Source: Scytalidium lignicola (taxonomy: Eukaryota; Ascomycota; Leotiomycetes). From it: DNA of 64,000 nucleotides. Below, piece after piece: positions 36,454 through 48,577 of the stretch; positions within the stretch are counted from its first letter, which is position 1, and each line of letters opens with the position of its first letter. The translations under genes and the position numbers were made by a program. Location of the stretch: positions 1 through 64,000 of the forward strand of contig NCSJ02000101.1 of NCBI GenBank assembly GCA_002812745.2. The letters run 5' to 3'. A model generated the notes under the pieces. The model was not told the DNA's origin. It did not search any database and saw only the letters and a list, made by a program, of their open reading frames with translations.

Positions 36454-38355
36454 CTTGTATATCTAGAGTCTTTTTGCTGAAGGTTCTTTTAGAAGATCTC
36501 TATAAGTAAGATATAGCTCTACTATGTAGAAGCTGTGAGTGAAGTCTTGCTGAGTTCTGGAATTGCGAAAATTTGAACGAATGAATAATAGAAGAAATAT
36601 ATCTCCGATAAGCGCTTCGTCAAGGCAATATTATGATCAAAAAGACGTAAGGAATCGCAGAATAATTGAACTGTCGTTCAAAAGAAGGATTTGAAAGAAA
36701 GAAAAAGGACGAGGAGCAGTTAAAGGAGAGAATTCCCATATAGACTGCCTTCCTCTGAGCTACTTACCTTGTTGGATATTGATCGTACATCTCACTGTCG
36801 TTATTCCAGTTTATTCAACAAGAATTACATCATTATCGCGACTTGGGCGCGGTGGACTAAATCTCACGATTTCAACTGGCTAGATCAACGAAATGAACTT
36901 CAAATCTGTAGCACTCGAGGAACACTACAAGCCATAGATTGTCGCGCATTTTGAAACACATATTTAAAATTTATTCACATCCAAAAGTGTTCGAATATAA
37001 TCTTGATGGAGAAAACAGAGAGACTTGAAAGACTCGTACTTGTACCGGCTACATCTAGTTTTCTAGTTCAATTCACTCTTCTGGGGAATGAAAAGGGCAA
37101 TTCAATTTCCGAATTTGGCTTAATGCAAAATATAGCTTCTGAGATGCTACGACGCTCTTCGCAAAGTCTGACGACGTTGTGTTGATGCATCCGGAATAGG
37201 GACCTTTCGAGATCAGTCCGTTTTCAAATCCCGCGCTAGCTTCTTTGGGAGCTAGCTCCCGGATTTAGGGCAACACTTTCATCCACGTGACAAATGAGCT
37301 TGAATAGTAAATGAACATAATTAGGAGATAGAGGTTGCCTATGGAGTACAGAAGTGAAAAGTAGTGAGGATAATTCGAGCAGTGCAAGTGTACATACAGT
37401 ACGCGAGTATTTGCTTGTTCTTTGGTGTTGAGATCGAACGTGAGACATCATTCAGCTACCACAGCTCGTCTATTAATCATAATTGACAGGTCCCTTACTG
37501 AAATCTTGATAAGTTATAAACTTTCAAGATGTTTAAGATGCTAAGGCCCAGATCTGACATCCGTCGACGCCATGTCTCAGGGCGATCTACAGACCGTGGG
37601 TACGCTTGGAGCCTTGCAATCTATGTCGCGCAGTGAAGTAATACTTGTAGTAAGCACTATCAACAAGAGGTCTTTTCTCAACTAATTAACTAGCACGGTT
37701 ACATAACTCCTGTTGCCCGGTCCTGCGTTGCAATGGTACCGTAAAGATGCGATGTGACTTTGTTTTACCTCCCTCCATGGACAGAAGTTGATGCTAATTG
37801 CCGTGTAGTGGAAGTATTCACGGGGAGCTGGTGATTCGCAGGATTATCCGTCATAAGCAAGTGGTTATTTGCTCGACCACATAATTAGGACACAGTTATT
37901 GTTTGTTTCGTCGTTGCAATACAGTTTTCCCTTGAGTCAGATACGGTCGGTGTCAGGTACGAGGCCTCCGAAGAGACGAGGCACGACCCGTAAATGCCGA
38001 TCCGAGACAACCTTGCTGAGACCAACTTTCAGCTAGCAAGCACGAGACCAGGGAAAGACTTGAATCTAGCTTTCCATAAAAAGAACCCCAGCGAGTCACA
38101 GTCGCATTCATGCACAACCCAAAACGCAACACTACCATCTCACTCAGCTATCTGCGAACGGTGTAGAAGTTTACCCCGCTGATTGGTCATTGCAACTTGA
38201 TCTGCGATCGCCACTCTACCAACGTCATTAGTCGCGCGTTTTGGTCTCGAGCGTGTTCTGATGTCAACCCTCCTATATACGATGAGATGGAAGCATCTCC
38301 TCAACCCCTTGCTACATGAAAGTATAGAACACAACTAGGATAAGGTCATTCGAGA
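36454..38355. other. Intergenic, 1.9 kb
   Basis: Only short unrelated frames on both strands; none has family features. Divergent promoters of the flanking genes lie here. No transposon remnant, tRNA or repeat is recognised. Confidence 0.5.
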
Positions 38356-39285
38356 ATGTCAAACAATATAAATCTCCACTCAAAGGTGGAAATGGCGGGC
38401 CAAGTTAGCAGAGAGAGCGTATTAGATCCCTCGCCATCCTATGGAGATCATGTCAGCGATGCTTTATACACGGAACCGGCCTCTGCATCTCATAGCCGGT
38501 CATCTTCGCATCCTGGTTCAATATCTGAACGTGTTAGGACAAGTCAGTTGTCTATTCGACCTCTTCAACGGGGAGAGTTCAAGTCCTTGACGCTTGATAA
38601 ATCTCTCATCTACCCTAGCATACCACCATCACAAGCACTCTATTCCCTCTCTTATACCCTCAACTCACTAGGCTCTGAGATTACACTTCGGAGATCTGTT
38701 CCTGGCTTAACACGACTAGATGGCTCAACTACAAGAGCAACAGATAAAGATCTATTTCACATCACGCGACCACCACTAAGCCACACCAGCTTTGAGATAA
38801 AGGGTCTCCGAAGGAGTACGTATCCCGGTACAGCTTACCTGGACCTGAAAATGGGCCTCAAGGGAAAGTACTGGGAATGCAAGTTTAAAGGACAGGTGGT
38901 GCTGAGACAGAAAAGCGGAGTATGGGTCGATGAAGATGGAAAAGAGATAGCTAGGGAACAGAATGCGCTTCCCCGGTCGAAAAGCAAGGATAAGAACAAA
39001 GTGAATGCTATCGATTATGGTGTCAAGGAGCATCCAAAGATATCATTTGTCGATGATGTTGACCAGCTGCTTATGGATCTCATGATTGCGGTCTGGTGTG
39101 CTAAGACTTGGTATTGTGCTACCTACGGAGCGAAATCTGCACGTCCAACAATGAAGGAGGGTAAGTCTGGTGTTTCCATTAGGACAAATCTTTACATCTT
39201 TACTAACTAGATTGTAGCTGTAAACCGTGTGCGACTAGGTCAAGAGGCCACTGGCAGATCGATTAGCAAAGCGGCGATCTGGTAA
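38356..39285 (+). CDS. Fungal protein of unknown function (LURP/tubby-like fold suspected)
   Basis: Exons 38356-39160 and 39218-39285 give 290 residues ending SISKAAIW. After a Ser-rich first 65 residues comes a beta-strand-rich domain: LYSLSYTLNSLGSEITLRRS, DLFHITRPPL, FEIKGLRRSTYPGTAYLDLK, GKYWECKFKGQVVLRQK, GVWVDEDGKEIA. The alternation and the GKYWECKFKG / GVWVDEDG blocks match a common ascomycete family without known role, reminiscent of tubby C-terminal/LURP-one beta barrels; this fold guess is inference. The C-terminal helix region (VDQLLMDLMIAVWCAKTWY) is hydrophobic. No signal peptide. The ATG at 38356 is the first in frame; a second Met is at codon 13. Confidence 0.72.
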
Positions 39286-40234
39286 TCACCCATGTCAATA
39301 TCAAGGTAAGACAATCACGATTTTTTGAAGTGATATCAATTTTTTATATCATGCTCATAAATTTCAAAATAGGCTTTCGATTAAAAAGTTCTTTTTTGCA
39401 CCAATTGTTCTCATCCCCTCAGCATCCGATACGAATTATTATACCCTCACATCATTTGCAGTCTCTCTTCACCGTTGACGCCGTCATCTAAGCTATTTAC
39501 AGGATTTTCTTTTTTNACTGATCTTGACATAAAAAANCTCTCTCATTAGTGTACGATCTCGATGTTTCAACTCATCATTCCATATGTTTTTATGACTTTA
39601 TGATTCTTCGGGGGTAACTAGGTGCAATATCCATTCGACATCTGCTGGATCAGTGTTTGAAGGGGATTCCGGGTTTTTTAGTCTCTGTCTCTGTCTCATA
39701 TAGGATTTCAAGCTCTTCAATATGTCAGAAGGGTCACCTTATGTTTTATGAATGTGCAATGATTAGTTATTTATTTACCTACATGGAATATATTTTCCAA
39801 GTCTGACTTTTTGGAAGTTTCATGCAAACCTGGAAAGTGAATACAAGTCATTTATATCCTCTGCTATCTTAGCATCTAGTGCTGTAAGAGTTAACCCTCT
39901 CGAACCACCGAGCCAACACTAAAGCACATGCCAGAAATCAAAAGTATATAATTCTTCAAAAGAAGCCCTCCAAGCAATTTCATTGACTCAAACTCCAACT
40001 ACCATAGTACCCTATCCTCACTCCTGCAAGATACAGCGTGATAACTCAAAATACCCTCCCTCCCTAACTCCCAAATTACACCCAACGCAGCACCCACCTA
40101 AGACTCTCTTATTCCACAATTCAATACCTAAAAATAAAGCCTTTAATTAGCCTTCTATACTTAAAAACATCCCCCTCCTCCACACCAAACACATATACAA
40201 CAGAAAAAGAAAAGAAAAANCAAAATCCTCACCT
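39286..40234. other. Intergenic, pyrimidine-rich
   Basis: 949 bp with Ns at 39516, 39537 and 40220 beside T or A runs. From about 39940 it becomes C/T- and A-rich. No gene is seen. Confidence 0.5.
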
Positions 40235-40605
40235 CTACCAACCCCGTTCCCAAGCCCCCTCATCCTCCTCCTCTTTCTCATCCCCCTCTCCCTCCCCCTC
40301 CCCCCTTAAAATCCTCACCTCTCTCCTAACATCCCCCAACCTAACCAAAACCCCCAAAAGCAGCACCCCAACAATAACATCCCCAACAGCCACCACGAAA
40401 AGAATAAACGCGAAGTAATTGCAGCTACAACAGCCGTTGCCGTTGCCGTTATCGGTAGTAGTATCGCCTCTGCTGGCTTTTTGAAGAAGGGAGATTAGGA
40501 TTGAGAGGAGGGAGTAGAAGGTGTAGAGTTTGAAGAGGGTGGTGAGGAGGGTGTAGATGTTTTGGAGGATGGGGGGAAGGAGGGGGAGGAGTGGTTGTTG
40601 TTGTT
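40235..40605 (-). CDS. Membrane protein fragment cut at the NN gap
   Basis: On the minus strand an open frame runs from the NN gap at 40606 to TAG at 40237-40235, about 123 residues, with no start codon. It encodes a Leu/Tyr-rich hydrophobic stretch (ILQNIYTLLTTLFKLYTFYSLLSIL), a loop with NGNGNGCCSCN, a second membrane segment (AFILFVVAVGDVIVGVLLLGVLV) and a Glu/Gly-rich cytosolic tail. Codon use is GC-rich and ordered, quite unlike the adjacent AT-rich repeat. It is the 3' exon of a small fungal membrane protein whose 5' part is missing, through a real insertion or an assembly join. I do not recognise the family. Confidence 0.65.
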
Positions 40606-40607
40606 NN
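40606..40607. other. NN join between host gene and copia element
   Basis: Two Ns follow a (GTT)n stretch. The same (TTG)n stretch is present inside the second copia copy at 45355-45368, just before the sequence that resumes after the NN. The boundary therefore coincides with a short shared repeat. Confidence 0.8.
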
Positions 40608-42196
40608 TGGCTAGCAAATACACCAAATGGACATTGTTATAACTTTTCTAAATGGTGATATCAATGTAAAGATTTATATAGATTTCCTTGAAGGATTTAC
40701 TGTTAAGGATCTTCAAGCTCTTAATGTTAAATGTATTGATATTGTTAATAATAATAGTTATATTATTCTTCTTCTTTTGAAGTCCTTGTATAAACTGAAG
40801 CAAGTTTTTTNGTTGTTAACAATTAAAGCTCAACTTTAAACTAGTTAAGATTAACTTTCTTCTTCTTTAATCCAACTTTAATGTCTTCTTTAATCAATGT
40901 CTAAGTATCTTTATTTGTACTTATGTTAATGATTTTCTAGTTATCAGTCTTGAAGGCTCTTAATTCGATAAGGTTAAGTAAATTCTTTATAATTTATTCA
41001 AAATGATCAATATAAGACTTATATCTTAGTTTCTAGAGGTGTATATTATATGGAATTAGGAGAAACATACTATTTCTCTTGTTTAGGATAAGTATGTCAA
41101 GAAGATTCTTGATCAATTTGAGTACAACAATGTCAAACCTTACTCTACTCTATTTAAGGCAAATGTAACTGAGTTTATAGTCAAATACAACAGTATAACT
41201 ACTCCTTAAGATGTATAACTTTACTTTGAAAAAGTTAGTTCTATTATATATCTCATGATATAAATATATCCTGATCTGTCCTTTCCAGTCTCTTAACTCT
41301 TACAATTCCTTCAAAATCCATCTCCATAATACTTGAAATTAGCTAAACAAGTCTTTTAATACCTTTAAAGCACTTAAGATGTTGGAATTACTTTCAAAGA
41401 TAATAGAAACCTTGATTTTTATAATTTTAACAACTTTGACTATAGTGATTACTTAAAAATACATTGTTTTACCATAAGTTACCTTTTCTTTTTAGGTAGT
41501 AAACCTATTTTATGGTATTGTCAATGATTACCTTGTATTATTTTGTCCATTATAGAAGTTAAGTATTGTACTTTCTCTGAAGTGTCATGCAAAGTTATAT
41601 AACTGGCCAGATTACTGTCAAAACTCTAAGTCAATGTTTTAAGCTTTAAAATCACCTTAAATGGTGACAATCAAAACTCTTTTTCTATGGTTAAGATTAC
41701 TAAACAATTGAAAAGGGTTAAACACATTAATATTAGATATTACTTTGTACATGAAAAAGTGTAATCAAAAGAGATTGTTTTGAATTATATCTTTATTGTA
41801 AATATAATAACTAACAACCTTACAAAAGCTTTGAATTCAGTCAAACATACAAAGTTTATGAATTTATTAAGCTTAAAATCAATTGTTTTGAATTGATAAA
41901 AACTCTTATTTTAGGTTTAAGTATTACATTTGTAATATTTTGTTTTATAGTTTAAATGTCTTTATACTCGTTTTTATATAAGATTTAAGGGACTTTTATA
42001 TTAATTTTCAATGCTTTGATGATATAAGGATATGTTATAATATTTTAGTTGTTACCTTAAGCATTACATTTCACCTATTACATGTAACTTCCTTTCTAGT
42101 AATTAGCTTTACTTGTATGTATATAATTATACTATAATATCATAATATATTTGAGTAACCCTGATTACACAACCTCTTGCTATGCTTAATTCAACA
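40608..42196 (+). mobile_element. Ty1/copia element A: 3' part of pol plus LTR, RIP-degraded
   Basis: This copy is colinear with 45369-46966. It starts inside reverse transcriptase (FLNGDI, LEGFTVKDL, LLLKSLYKLKQ), passes through the RNase H region (41590-41890) and ends with the LTR at 42033-42196. Nearly every difference from the second copy is C-to-T or G-to-A, for example GCGTTGCCAGTGACTACC against GTATTGTCAATGATTACC, and many Gln/Trp codons are stops. It is not functional. The 5' two-thirds is absent because of the NN join. Confidence 0.88.
42033..42196 (+). repeat. Copia LTR shared by elements A and B
   Basis: About 164 bp starting TGTTATAATA and ending TTAATTCAACA, matching the LTR at 46794-46966 apart from transitions and small indels. 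It acts as 3' LTR for the partial copy on its left and 5' LTR for the copy on its right. A segment TGGTAATAATG 13 bp downstream (42209) is a possible decayed primer-binding site. Confidence 0.8.
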
Positions 42197-45100
42197 GGTT
42201 ATACATTTTGGTAATAATGTAATTAGGCTAACTTTACTTCTTTTATATTAATTATGTTGATTAACACTTTTTTTTGTCTTTGTTTACTTATATCTACATG
42301 TTTAACTATCACCTTCAACATAACTAATGATTTTGGAATTATAGTTCTTCTAAAGGACTAAAGACTTAAGGGTTCAAAGAATTACAACCTTTAGAGCTTT
42401 TATCTTATAATTTTGCTTTAATCTAAAGGTCTTGAAGATTATGTTAATAATATTATTTCACCTCCTAAGAGAAATACTCTTGAGTAGAAAGCTTAGCATA
42501 AAGATGATGCTAAAACCTATATATGTCTTAATGTTAATATTAACAACAAGGTTATGTTATTGATCAAGGATTGTAATACAACAAAGCTTACTTAAGTTAT
42601 CTTAAAAGTTTAATATCAAGGAAAAGGTTATAATTTACAATAGAAGTTCTTGTCTAAGCTAATCTTTGTCAAACATAATTACTTTAACTTTACAAGTGTG
42701 TATATTACTATGTTCAAGTTAATAATGGCTAATTTGAAGGTTGTTAAGGATAATAACATAAAGCTCCTCTATTAATTTGTCTTTATTTCTAGTCTTAAGG
42801 ATGAATATCCTATTTAAGCTAAATGTTAACGTTTAGCTAGTAGATCTAAGAAGTTACTTATACTTATTCAACTTATAAAGGACATTGCTAATGAATTTAT
42901 CTTTGTTATTAACTCTTCTAATGTTGTTATATATAATAAAAACAATTCTAATTTAAGTAATTCAAAAANGTTTTAAGGATATCAAGTATAATTATTATAA
43001 GAAGAATAGTTATAAAGAATCTGATTACTTTTAAAAGCATCTTAAGAAGCTTGAGGAATATAAGGTAAAGTAGTCTAACAAGAAGAAGAAGAAGAAAAGT
43101 AAGAATAAACTTAAGAAGTTTGATTTGAAGAACAAATCTAACATTATTAATCTTAACTTTGCTAACTTGATTACTGTTAATCTTATAACTTTCTTTATGT
43201 TTATACATAATTAATAGATTGTAAATACAAATGTTATTGATTATATCATTAATAATCTTAATTAGTTTGATTTTAATTCTTATTCAACATATTCTAATCT
43301 TCATCTTATAAAAACAAGTAATAGTTTTACTTTAATTGTAGGCATAAGCATTGTTATACTCAAAACTACTTGTTTGGATAGTTTATCTTTCCTCTTGACA
43401 CTTATCAATATATAATATATACTTATATTTCCAGTCAATATTTTCAAAGCCTTAAGACTCCTTGTACAGAATAGTAATGCTTATGTCACTTTATCTGGTA
43501 TATTCGATAAGAACAACATTGAATACAATGTTGTTATTACCTCCCTTACTAGTATCTATTTAAGATTAACATTTATTCTAACAATGTTTATTTCAGCATT
43601 CTTTGCTCGTCAAACAATCCTTAGTCTGGACATTATTTATCAATGTTTAGTATATACAAGCCTTGAAGTTGTCAAGAATACAATTAAAGCTACTCTTGAT
43701 ATTAACACTGAGCTGGTGAAGAAGGCTTTTGACAAAGACCTTTTTCTTTGCAAGGTGTATGAATGTGGTTGCTCTGAAAAGGATGTTTTTTAATAACTTA
43801 GAAAAAGATCTACTAAAGTTAATAAGGTCTTGAATATCAATGTGTGTACAGTTATATCTGTTAACTATAATAAGCATTATTATACTACTACTATAATAGA
43901 TGATTACTCTAATACTACTTAGGGTTATACCTATAAAGAAAAGAAGAGTATATATAATGTTATAGTTATATACTGTACTCTTCTCAAGAATCAGTAGAAT
44001 ATTACTTTTAAATTGATTTGAATTGATAGTGAAAATAAGTTTGGTGAAGAGAAACTTAATGTCTTCTGTAGTCATAAAGGTATTTGACATAAAAAGACTA
44101 CTCCTTATACACTATGGCAAAATAAAGTCTTTAAGAGAGTTGAGTACTTTATATTTACAAGAACTCATACCATTATGATTGCCACTAGCATTCCCCTTAT
44201 ACTCTAGAATGAGATGTACAAATCAGTTATATATATTGGTAATCATCTTGCAACCAAAACTCTTGTAAGTGATATTACTCCATTTGAAGCCTTTATAAAA
44301 CAAGTTTCTCCCTCTGGTACTAATTGCAAACCTGATCTATCAAACCTTCATGTTGTTGGTTCTAAAATATTTATACATGTTGATAAAGAACGTTGTATAG
44401 CATCTCAAAAGATAGCTTCTAAGGCTAAAGAGGGCATATTGCTAGGCTTTGAGGGCAGCTTGATTTATTGTTGTTAAGTTCCCTTATATACTCACAAGCT
44501 GGTCTACACTTCTTATATTACCTTCATAGAGGGTAATTTACGCTCAGAAGAGCTTGTTGTCAAAGCTCAAGATGCTAAAGCTGTTGCTGAAGCTAGTTCC
44601 TCATGTTCTCTACTATCTTTACCTTCTACCTTGCAAGATGCAACTCTCCCTTCACAGTTAAACTCCATGTTTGAGGAGGTTGTACAATCTACTGAGGAGG
44701 AAGAGGAGGAGGTGTTTGAAGATAAGCTTCCTCAGGTAGTTATACCTATCAAACGCGGTCATAATCGTCTAAAAGGCTTAAAGAATAAGAAGCCTGAACA
44801 AGGATATACTAACTCTGATATTATACATGTTGATCTTACAGAGAATTGTATTACACACTTACAAGCTGCAAAATCAAGCACTCAGGCTCCATCTCCAGTT
44901 GTTTCTCCACCTCCAGTCGTTTCTAGAGCCTTTCCTGATGAAGGAGAGATTCTTGGTCAGCTTCCAGCAGTTGTTATAGCTTATGGCTACTGTCTTACAG
45001 CTTGTTCTGCTCTGAATTTAAGGTATGCCCTAACTGTGACAGATGATCCCACAGAACCGAAATCTTACAAGGAAGCCCTTGATACTCCGTATTCCCAGGA

Positions 45101-46793
45101 ATGGCAAGATGCCATGGTTACAGAGCTTAAGTCCTTGGTGAAGTGTAAGACTTTCAAGCTTACTTGGCTTCCTCCTGGAAAGCATGCCTTGAAGGGCCGA
45201 TGGGTTTATCGCATCAAACGCAACGTAGACTGTCAAATTGAACACTTTAAAGCCAGGTTTGTGGTCAAGGGATACGAACAGCGCTATGGAGTGGATTATG
45301 ATCAAACTTGGGCAAGTGTTGTCAAGTCAACAACATAAAAGGTATTAATGTTAATTGTTGTTGTTCATGGTTGGCAAATACACTAAATAGACATTGTTAC
45401 AGTCTTTCTAAATAGTGATATTGATGTAAAGATCTATATAAATCTCCTTGAGGGATTCACCGTTGAGGATCTTCGAACTCTTGGTGTTGAATATGCTGAT
45501 ATCAATAATGATAGTCATCTTGTTCTTCTTCTTTTGAAGTCCTTGTATAGACTGAAACAAGCTCCCCGTTGTTGGCAATTAAAGCTTAATTCAAAACTAG
45601 CTAAGATTAGCTTTCTTCTTCTTCAATCCAACCCCAGTATCTTCTTCAATCAACATCTAGGCATCTTTATTTGTACTTATATTGACAATTTTCTAGTTAT
45701 CAGTCTTAAAGGCTCTTAATTTAACAAGGTCAAGTTAATTCTCCATGATTTATTCAAAATGATTGATATAGGACCTACATCCTGGTTTCTAAGGGTGTAT
45801 ATCATACAGGATTAGGAAAAACACATCATTTCTCTTGTCCAGGATAGGTATATCAAGAAGATTCTTGATCAATTCAAGTATAATAACATCAAACCTTACT
45901 TTACTCCTTTTAAGGTGAATGTAGCCGAGTTCATAGTCAAATATAATAGTATAATTACTCCTTAGGACATTCAGCTTTATTCTGAAAAGGTTAGTTCTGT
46001 CATGTATCTCATGATATAAACATGTCTTGATCTGTCCTTTCCAGTCTCCTGACTATTACAATTCCTACAAAATCCATCTCCACAGTACTTGAAGTTGGTC
46101 AAACAAGTCTTTTAGTACCTCCAGGGCACTCAAGATGTTGGCATCACCTTTGGAGGAGACAGAAACGAAAACCTTGATTTCTATGGTTTTAACGACTTTG
46201 ATTACAATGGTTGTTTGGAAATGTGTCGATCTACCATAGGTTATCTCTTCTTTTTAGGAGGAGGCCCTATTTCATGGCGTTGCCAGTGACTACCTTGTGT
46301 TACTCTGTCTACTACGGAAGCTGAGTACTGTGCTCTCTCTGAAGTGTCACGCGAAGCTATATGGCTGGCCAGATTGCTGTTAGAACTTCAGGTCAACGTT
46401 TCGAGCTCTAAGATCACCTTAAATGGCGACAATCAAGGCTCCCTTTCTATAGCTGAGATTACTGAACAATCGAAAAGGGCTAAGCATATTGATATCAGAT
46501 ATCACTTTGTACATGAGAAGGTGCAATCTGAAGAGATCGTTTTGAATTACATCCTTACCGTAGATATGGTGGCTGACGGCCTTACAAAAGCTTTGAATTC
46601 AGTCAAACATGCAAAGTTTATAGATTTGTTAGGCCTGAAATCAATTGCTTTGAATCGATAAATTTCCCATTTCGGGCTCTGGTATCACACTTGCAACATT
46701 TTGCTTTATGGCTCAAGTGTCTCCGCACTCGTTTTTGTATGGGATTTGGGGTACTTTTGCATCAATTTTCGGTGCTTCGGTAACATGGGGATA
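42197..46793 (+). mobile_element. Ty1/copia element B: decayed gag-pol
   Basis: Order along the plus strand: gag-like segment from about 42297 (RIP stops throughout), GAG-pre-integrase at about 43620-43790 (YTSLEVVKNTIKATL), integrase core and C-terminus to about 44480 (IDDYSNTT, LATKTLVSDITPFEAF), RT from about 44980 (SQEWQDAMVTELKSL, GRWVYRIKRNV, FKARFVVKGYEQRYG), palm to 45720 (LLLKSLYRLKQAPRCW), RNase H 46280-46660 (EAIWLARLLLEL, KHIDIRYHFVHEK, DGLTKAL). Integrase-before-RT order defines copia. The longest open stretch is 235 codons (44631-45338); stops elsewhere are TAA/TAG at former CAA/CAG/TGG codons. It is not autonomous. Confidence 0.88.
44631..45338 (+). pseudogene. Copia reverse transcriptase N-terminal fragment, longest open stretch
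   Basis: 235 codons without a stop. The first half is a linker with an acidic run (EEEEEEVFEDK) and Pro/Val repeats; the second half is the RVT_2 N-terminal region. It stops at TAA 45336-45338, ahead of the catalytic palm, so it cannot make an active enzyme. It is much less AT-rich than the gag part of the same element. Confidence 0.8.
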
Positions 46794-46966
46794 TGTTGTG
46801 ATATCCCACGTGCCACCTCAGGCACTACTTTCTTATTACACGTGACTTCCATTTTAGGTAGTCCCATTAGTTAGCTCTTCCACGTGTACGTAGTTACTAC
46901 AGTACAACATTACAATATATTTGAGTAACCCCGATTATGCAACCTCTTGCTGTGCTTAATTCAACA
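46794..46966 (+). repeat. Copia 3' LTR
   Basis: 173 bp, starting TGTTGTGATATCCC and ending TTAATTCAACA, with TGTTG/CAACA ends as inverted repeats. A polypurine-like ACATGGGGATA precedes it. Contains CACGTG-type sequences near 46807, 46836 and 46882. Less mutated than the LTR at 42033. Confidence 0.85.
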
Positions 46967-47629
46967 TATTATAACTGATAAAAATAAAGTATTACAAATT
47001 AAGTTAACATTTCTCTTTAATAAAATTAAAGAATTATATAATTAAGCTTTAAATTAACTTAAAGAAGTAATGAATAAATATAATATTTCAAAGTTACTTT
47101 CTATTATAACTAATAAAGAATTAACTTTAAAAAAAAAGTTGTTATAATACTTTAAAGTTATATTTATAACGTGAAAATAAATTTTTTAATAATATATTTG
47201 ATAAATTGCTTTTATTTTAAGCTATTTAATAGAATAATATATTTATAACTATTGTTTAAGAATAACTTCGAATTAAACATTATATTAATATATTACTTTT
47301 TATAACTATTTTTAAATAAGTTTATGATTATACTTTTTAAAAGATTCTAATTGAACAAATTAAAATTCTTAAAGTTAAAGCTTTTAAAGAGTATGATAAA
47401 AAGGAGTATAATTATACTATTTAAAGTTAGACTAGCCGAATAGTCTAGATAAAACTATACAGTCTGAACTGTACAGTTTAAGATTATATAATTCAGTCTA
47501 GTTTAAACTGTTAAACTGTATAAATTTAAATTTAAATTTAAATAATAAATATAATTATCTATTAATAAATTATTTATTAAATCAAAATAATAAGACTAAA
47601 TAATAAATTAGACTAGGTAAAAATAAGAT
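46967..47629. other. Very AT-rich decayed repeat DNA
   Basis: No frame survives. Extreme A/T content and a near-perfect 12-bp hairpin at 47452-47479 (AAACTATACAGT / ACTGTACAGTTT). It is probably older, heavily RIP-mutated transposon sequence, perhaps upstream pol of the following gypsy element. Confidence 0.5.
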
Positions 47630-47945
47630 TATATAAAATCAAAGAAGTTTATAAATCTTTAATATATAAATTGAAATTATTAATAATAATTAAGATACAT
47701 CTTGTTTTTCATATTTTACTTTTTGAACTAATACTTAAAAATGTTTAAATACTAATATTAGAAGAAGTTAATCTGAAAAGGGAATATAAAGTTAAGAAAA
47801 TCATTAGTTATAGAATATATTATAAGAAATTACAATACTTGGTTAAATGGATAAGATATTCAGAAAGTAAGAATGAATAAGAATTTACTTTTAATCTTAT
47901 AAGCTGTAAGGAATTATTAAAGGCATATTATTAAGCTTATCTTAA
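47630..47945 (+). pseudogene. Ty3/gypsy integrase C-terminus with chromodomain, decayed
   Basis: The plus-strand frame reads YKLKL ... IKIHLVFHILLFEL, the decayed form of the gypsy integrase tail (MKIHPVFHVSLLE pattern), followed by EYKVKKIISYR, LQYLVKWIRYSESKNE and LISCKELLKAYY, a chromodomain of the retrotransposon type that reads histone marks and guides insertion. Stops are TAA/TAG replacing Gln or Trp codons. Upstream pol is not recognisable. Confidence 0.78.
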
Positions 47946-48577
47946 AATGGATTTCCAGGTGATGGAATCATAAAGTCAGAAAAGAAAAGGTTAATAACAA
48001 AGAAAAAAACTTTGCTTAAGTTAGTAAAACATAACTTTTTAGACAACTTCTCTTGCCTCTCTTTCTTTTCTATAACATTAAGTTCGTTTAAAGTTTTCAG
48101 ATTACAATGAAATATCTCTTGGGTATACTTCTTCAAGAAAGACTATTACTTTTTCAGACAGGCTAAGTAAGCTATTGTCTTTAGAAGAACTTTATTGGTT
48201 TTTTCTTCTTCCTTTGTAAGCTAGTTATACTTATACTTGTATACAAGGAAGGAAGAGGAAATAGCTTCCTTACTATTATAGGATTGCTTACAGCAAGAGT
48301 ACTTGTTATAATAATTAAAGTTAGAGTTTATTTTGTAAACAAAACTATTTTACTTGTAAAACAAATAAGGCATTACTTTAAAACTGTATTTGTTGATATA
48401 GTCATTTAAGGCTATTCACTCTTGATATTTTCTTGATCTTGTCCTTTTTTTTGTGTTACTTTTAGAATGTTGTTGTTTAAGTAGTATATTAGAAAGAAAA
48501 GAAGAATTGCTAAACAAAGAGATTGTCTAAAGATAATGTTTTAATGTCAGGACAATGTTAAATGAGAAAGGGGATAA
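47946..48577. other. Gypsy 3' non-coding region with polypurine tract
   Basis: AT-rich sequence between the gypsy chromodomain and LTR. The last bases, GAGAAAGGGGATAA (48564-48577), form a good polypurine tract abutting the LTR. An antisense frame at 47942-48136 could be the decayed antisense gene some fungal gypsy elements carry, but it is not distinctive. Confidence 0.5.

Noticed and set aside
36454..38355. Small frames of about 60 codons as possible secreted effectors
   Set aside because: None has a signal peptide plus cysteine pattern.
47942..48136. Antisense frame in the gypsy 3' region
   Set aside because: Lys/Phe-rich by composition only; no conserved motif to support a gene.
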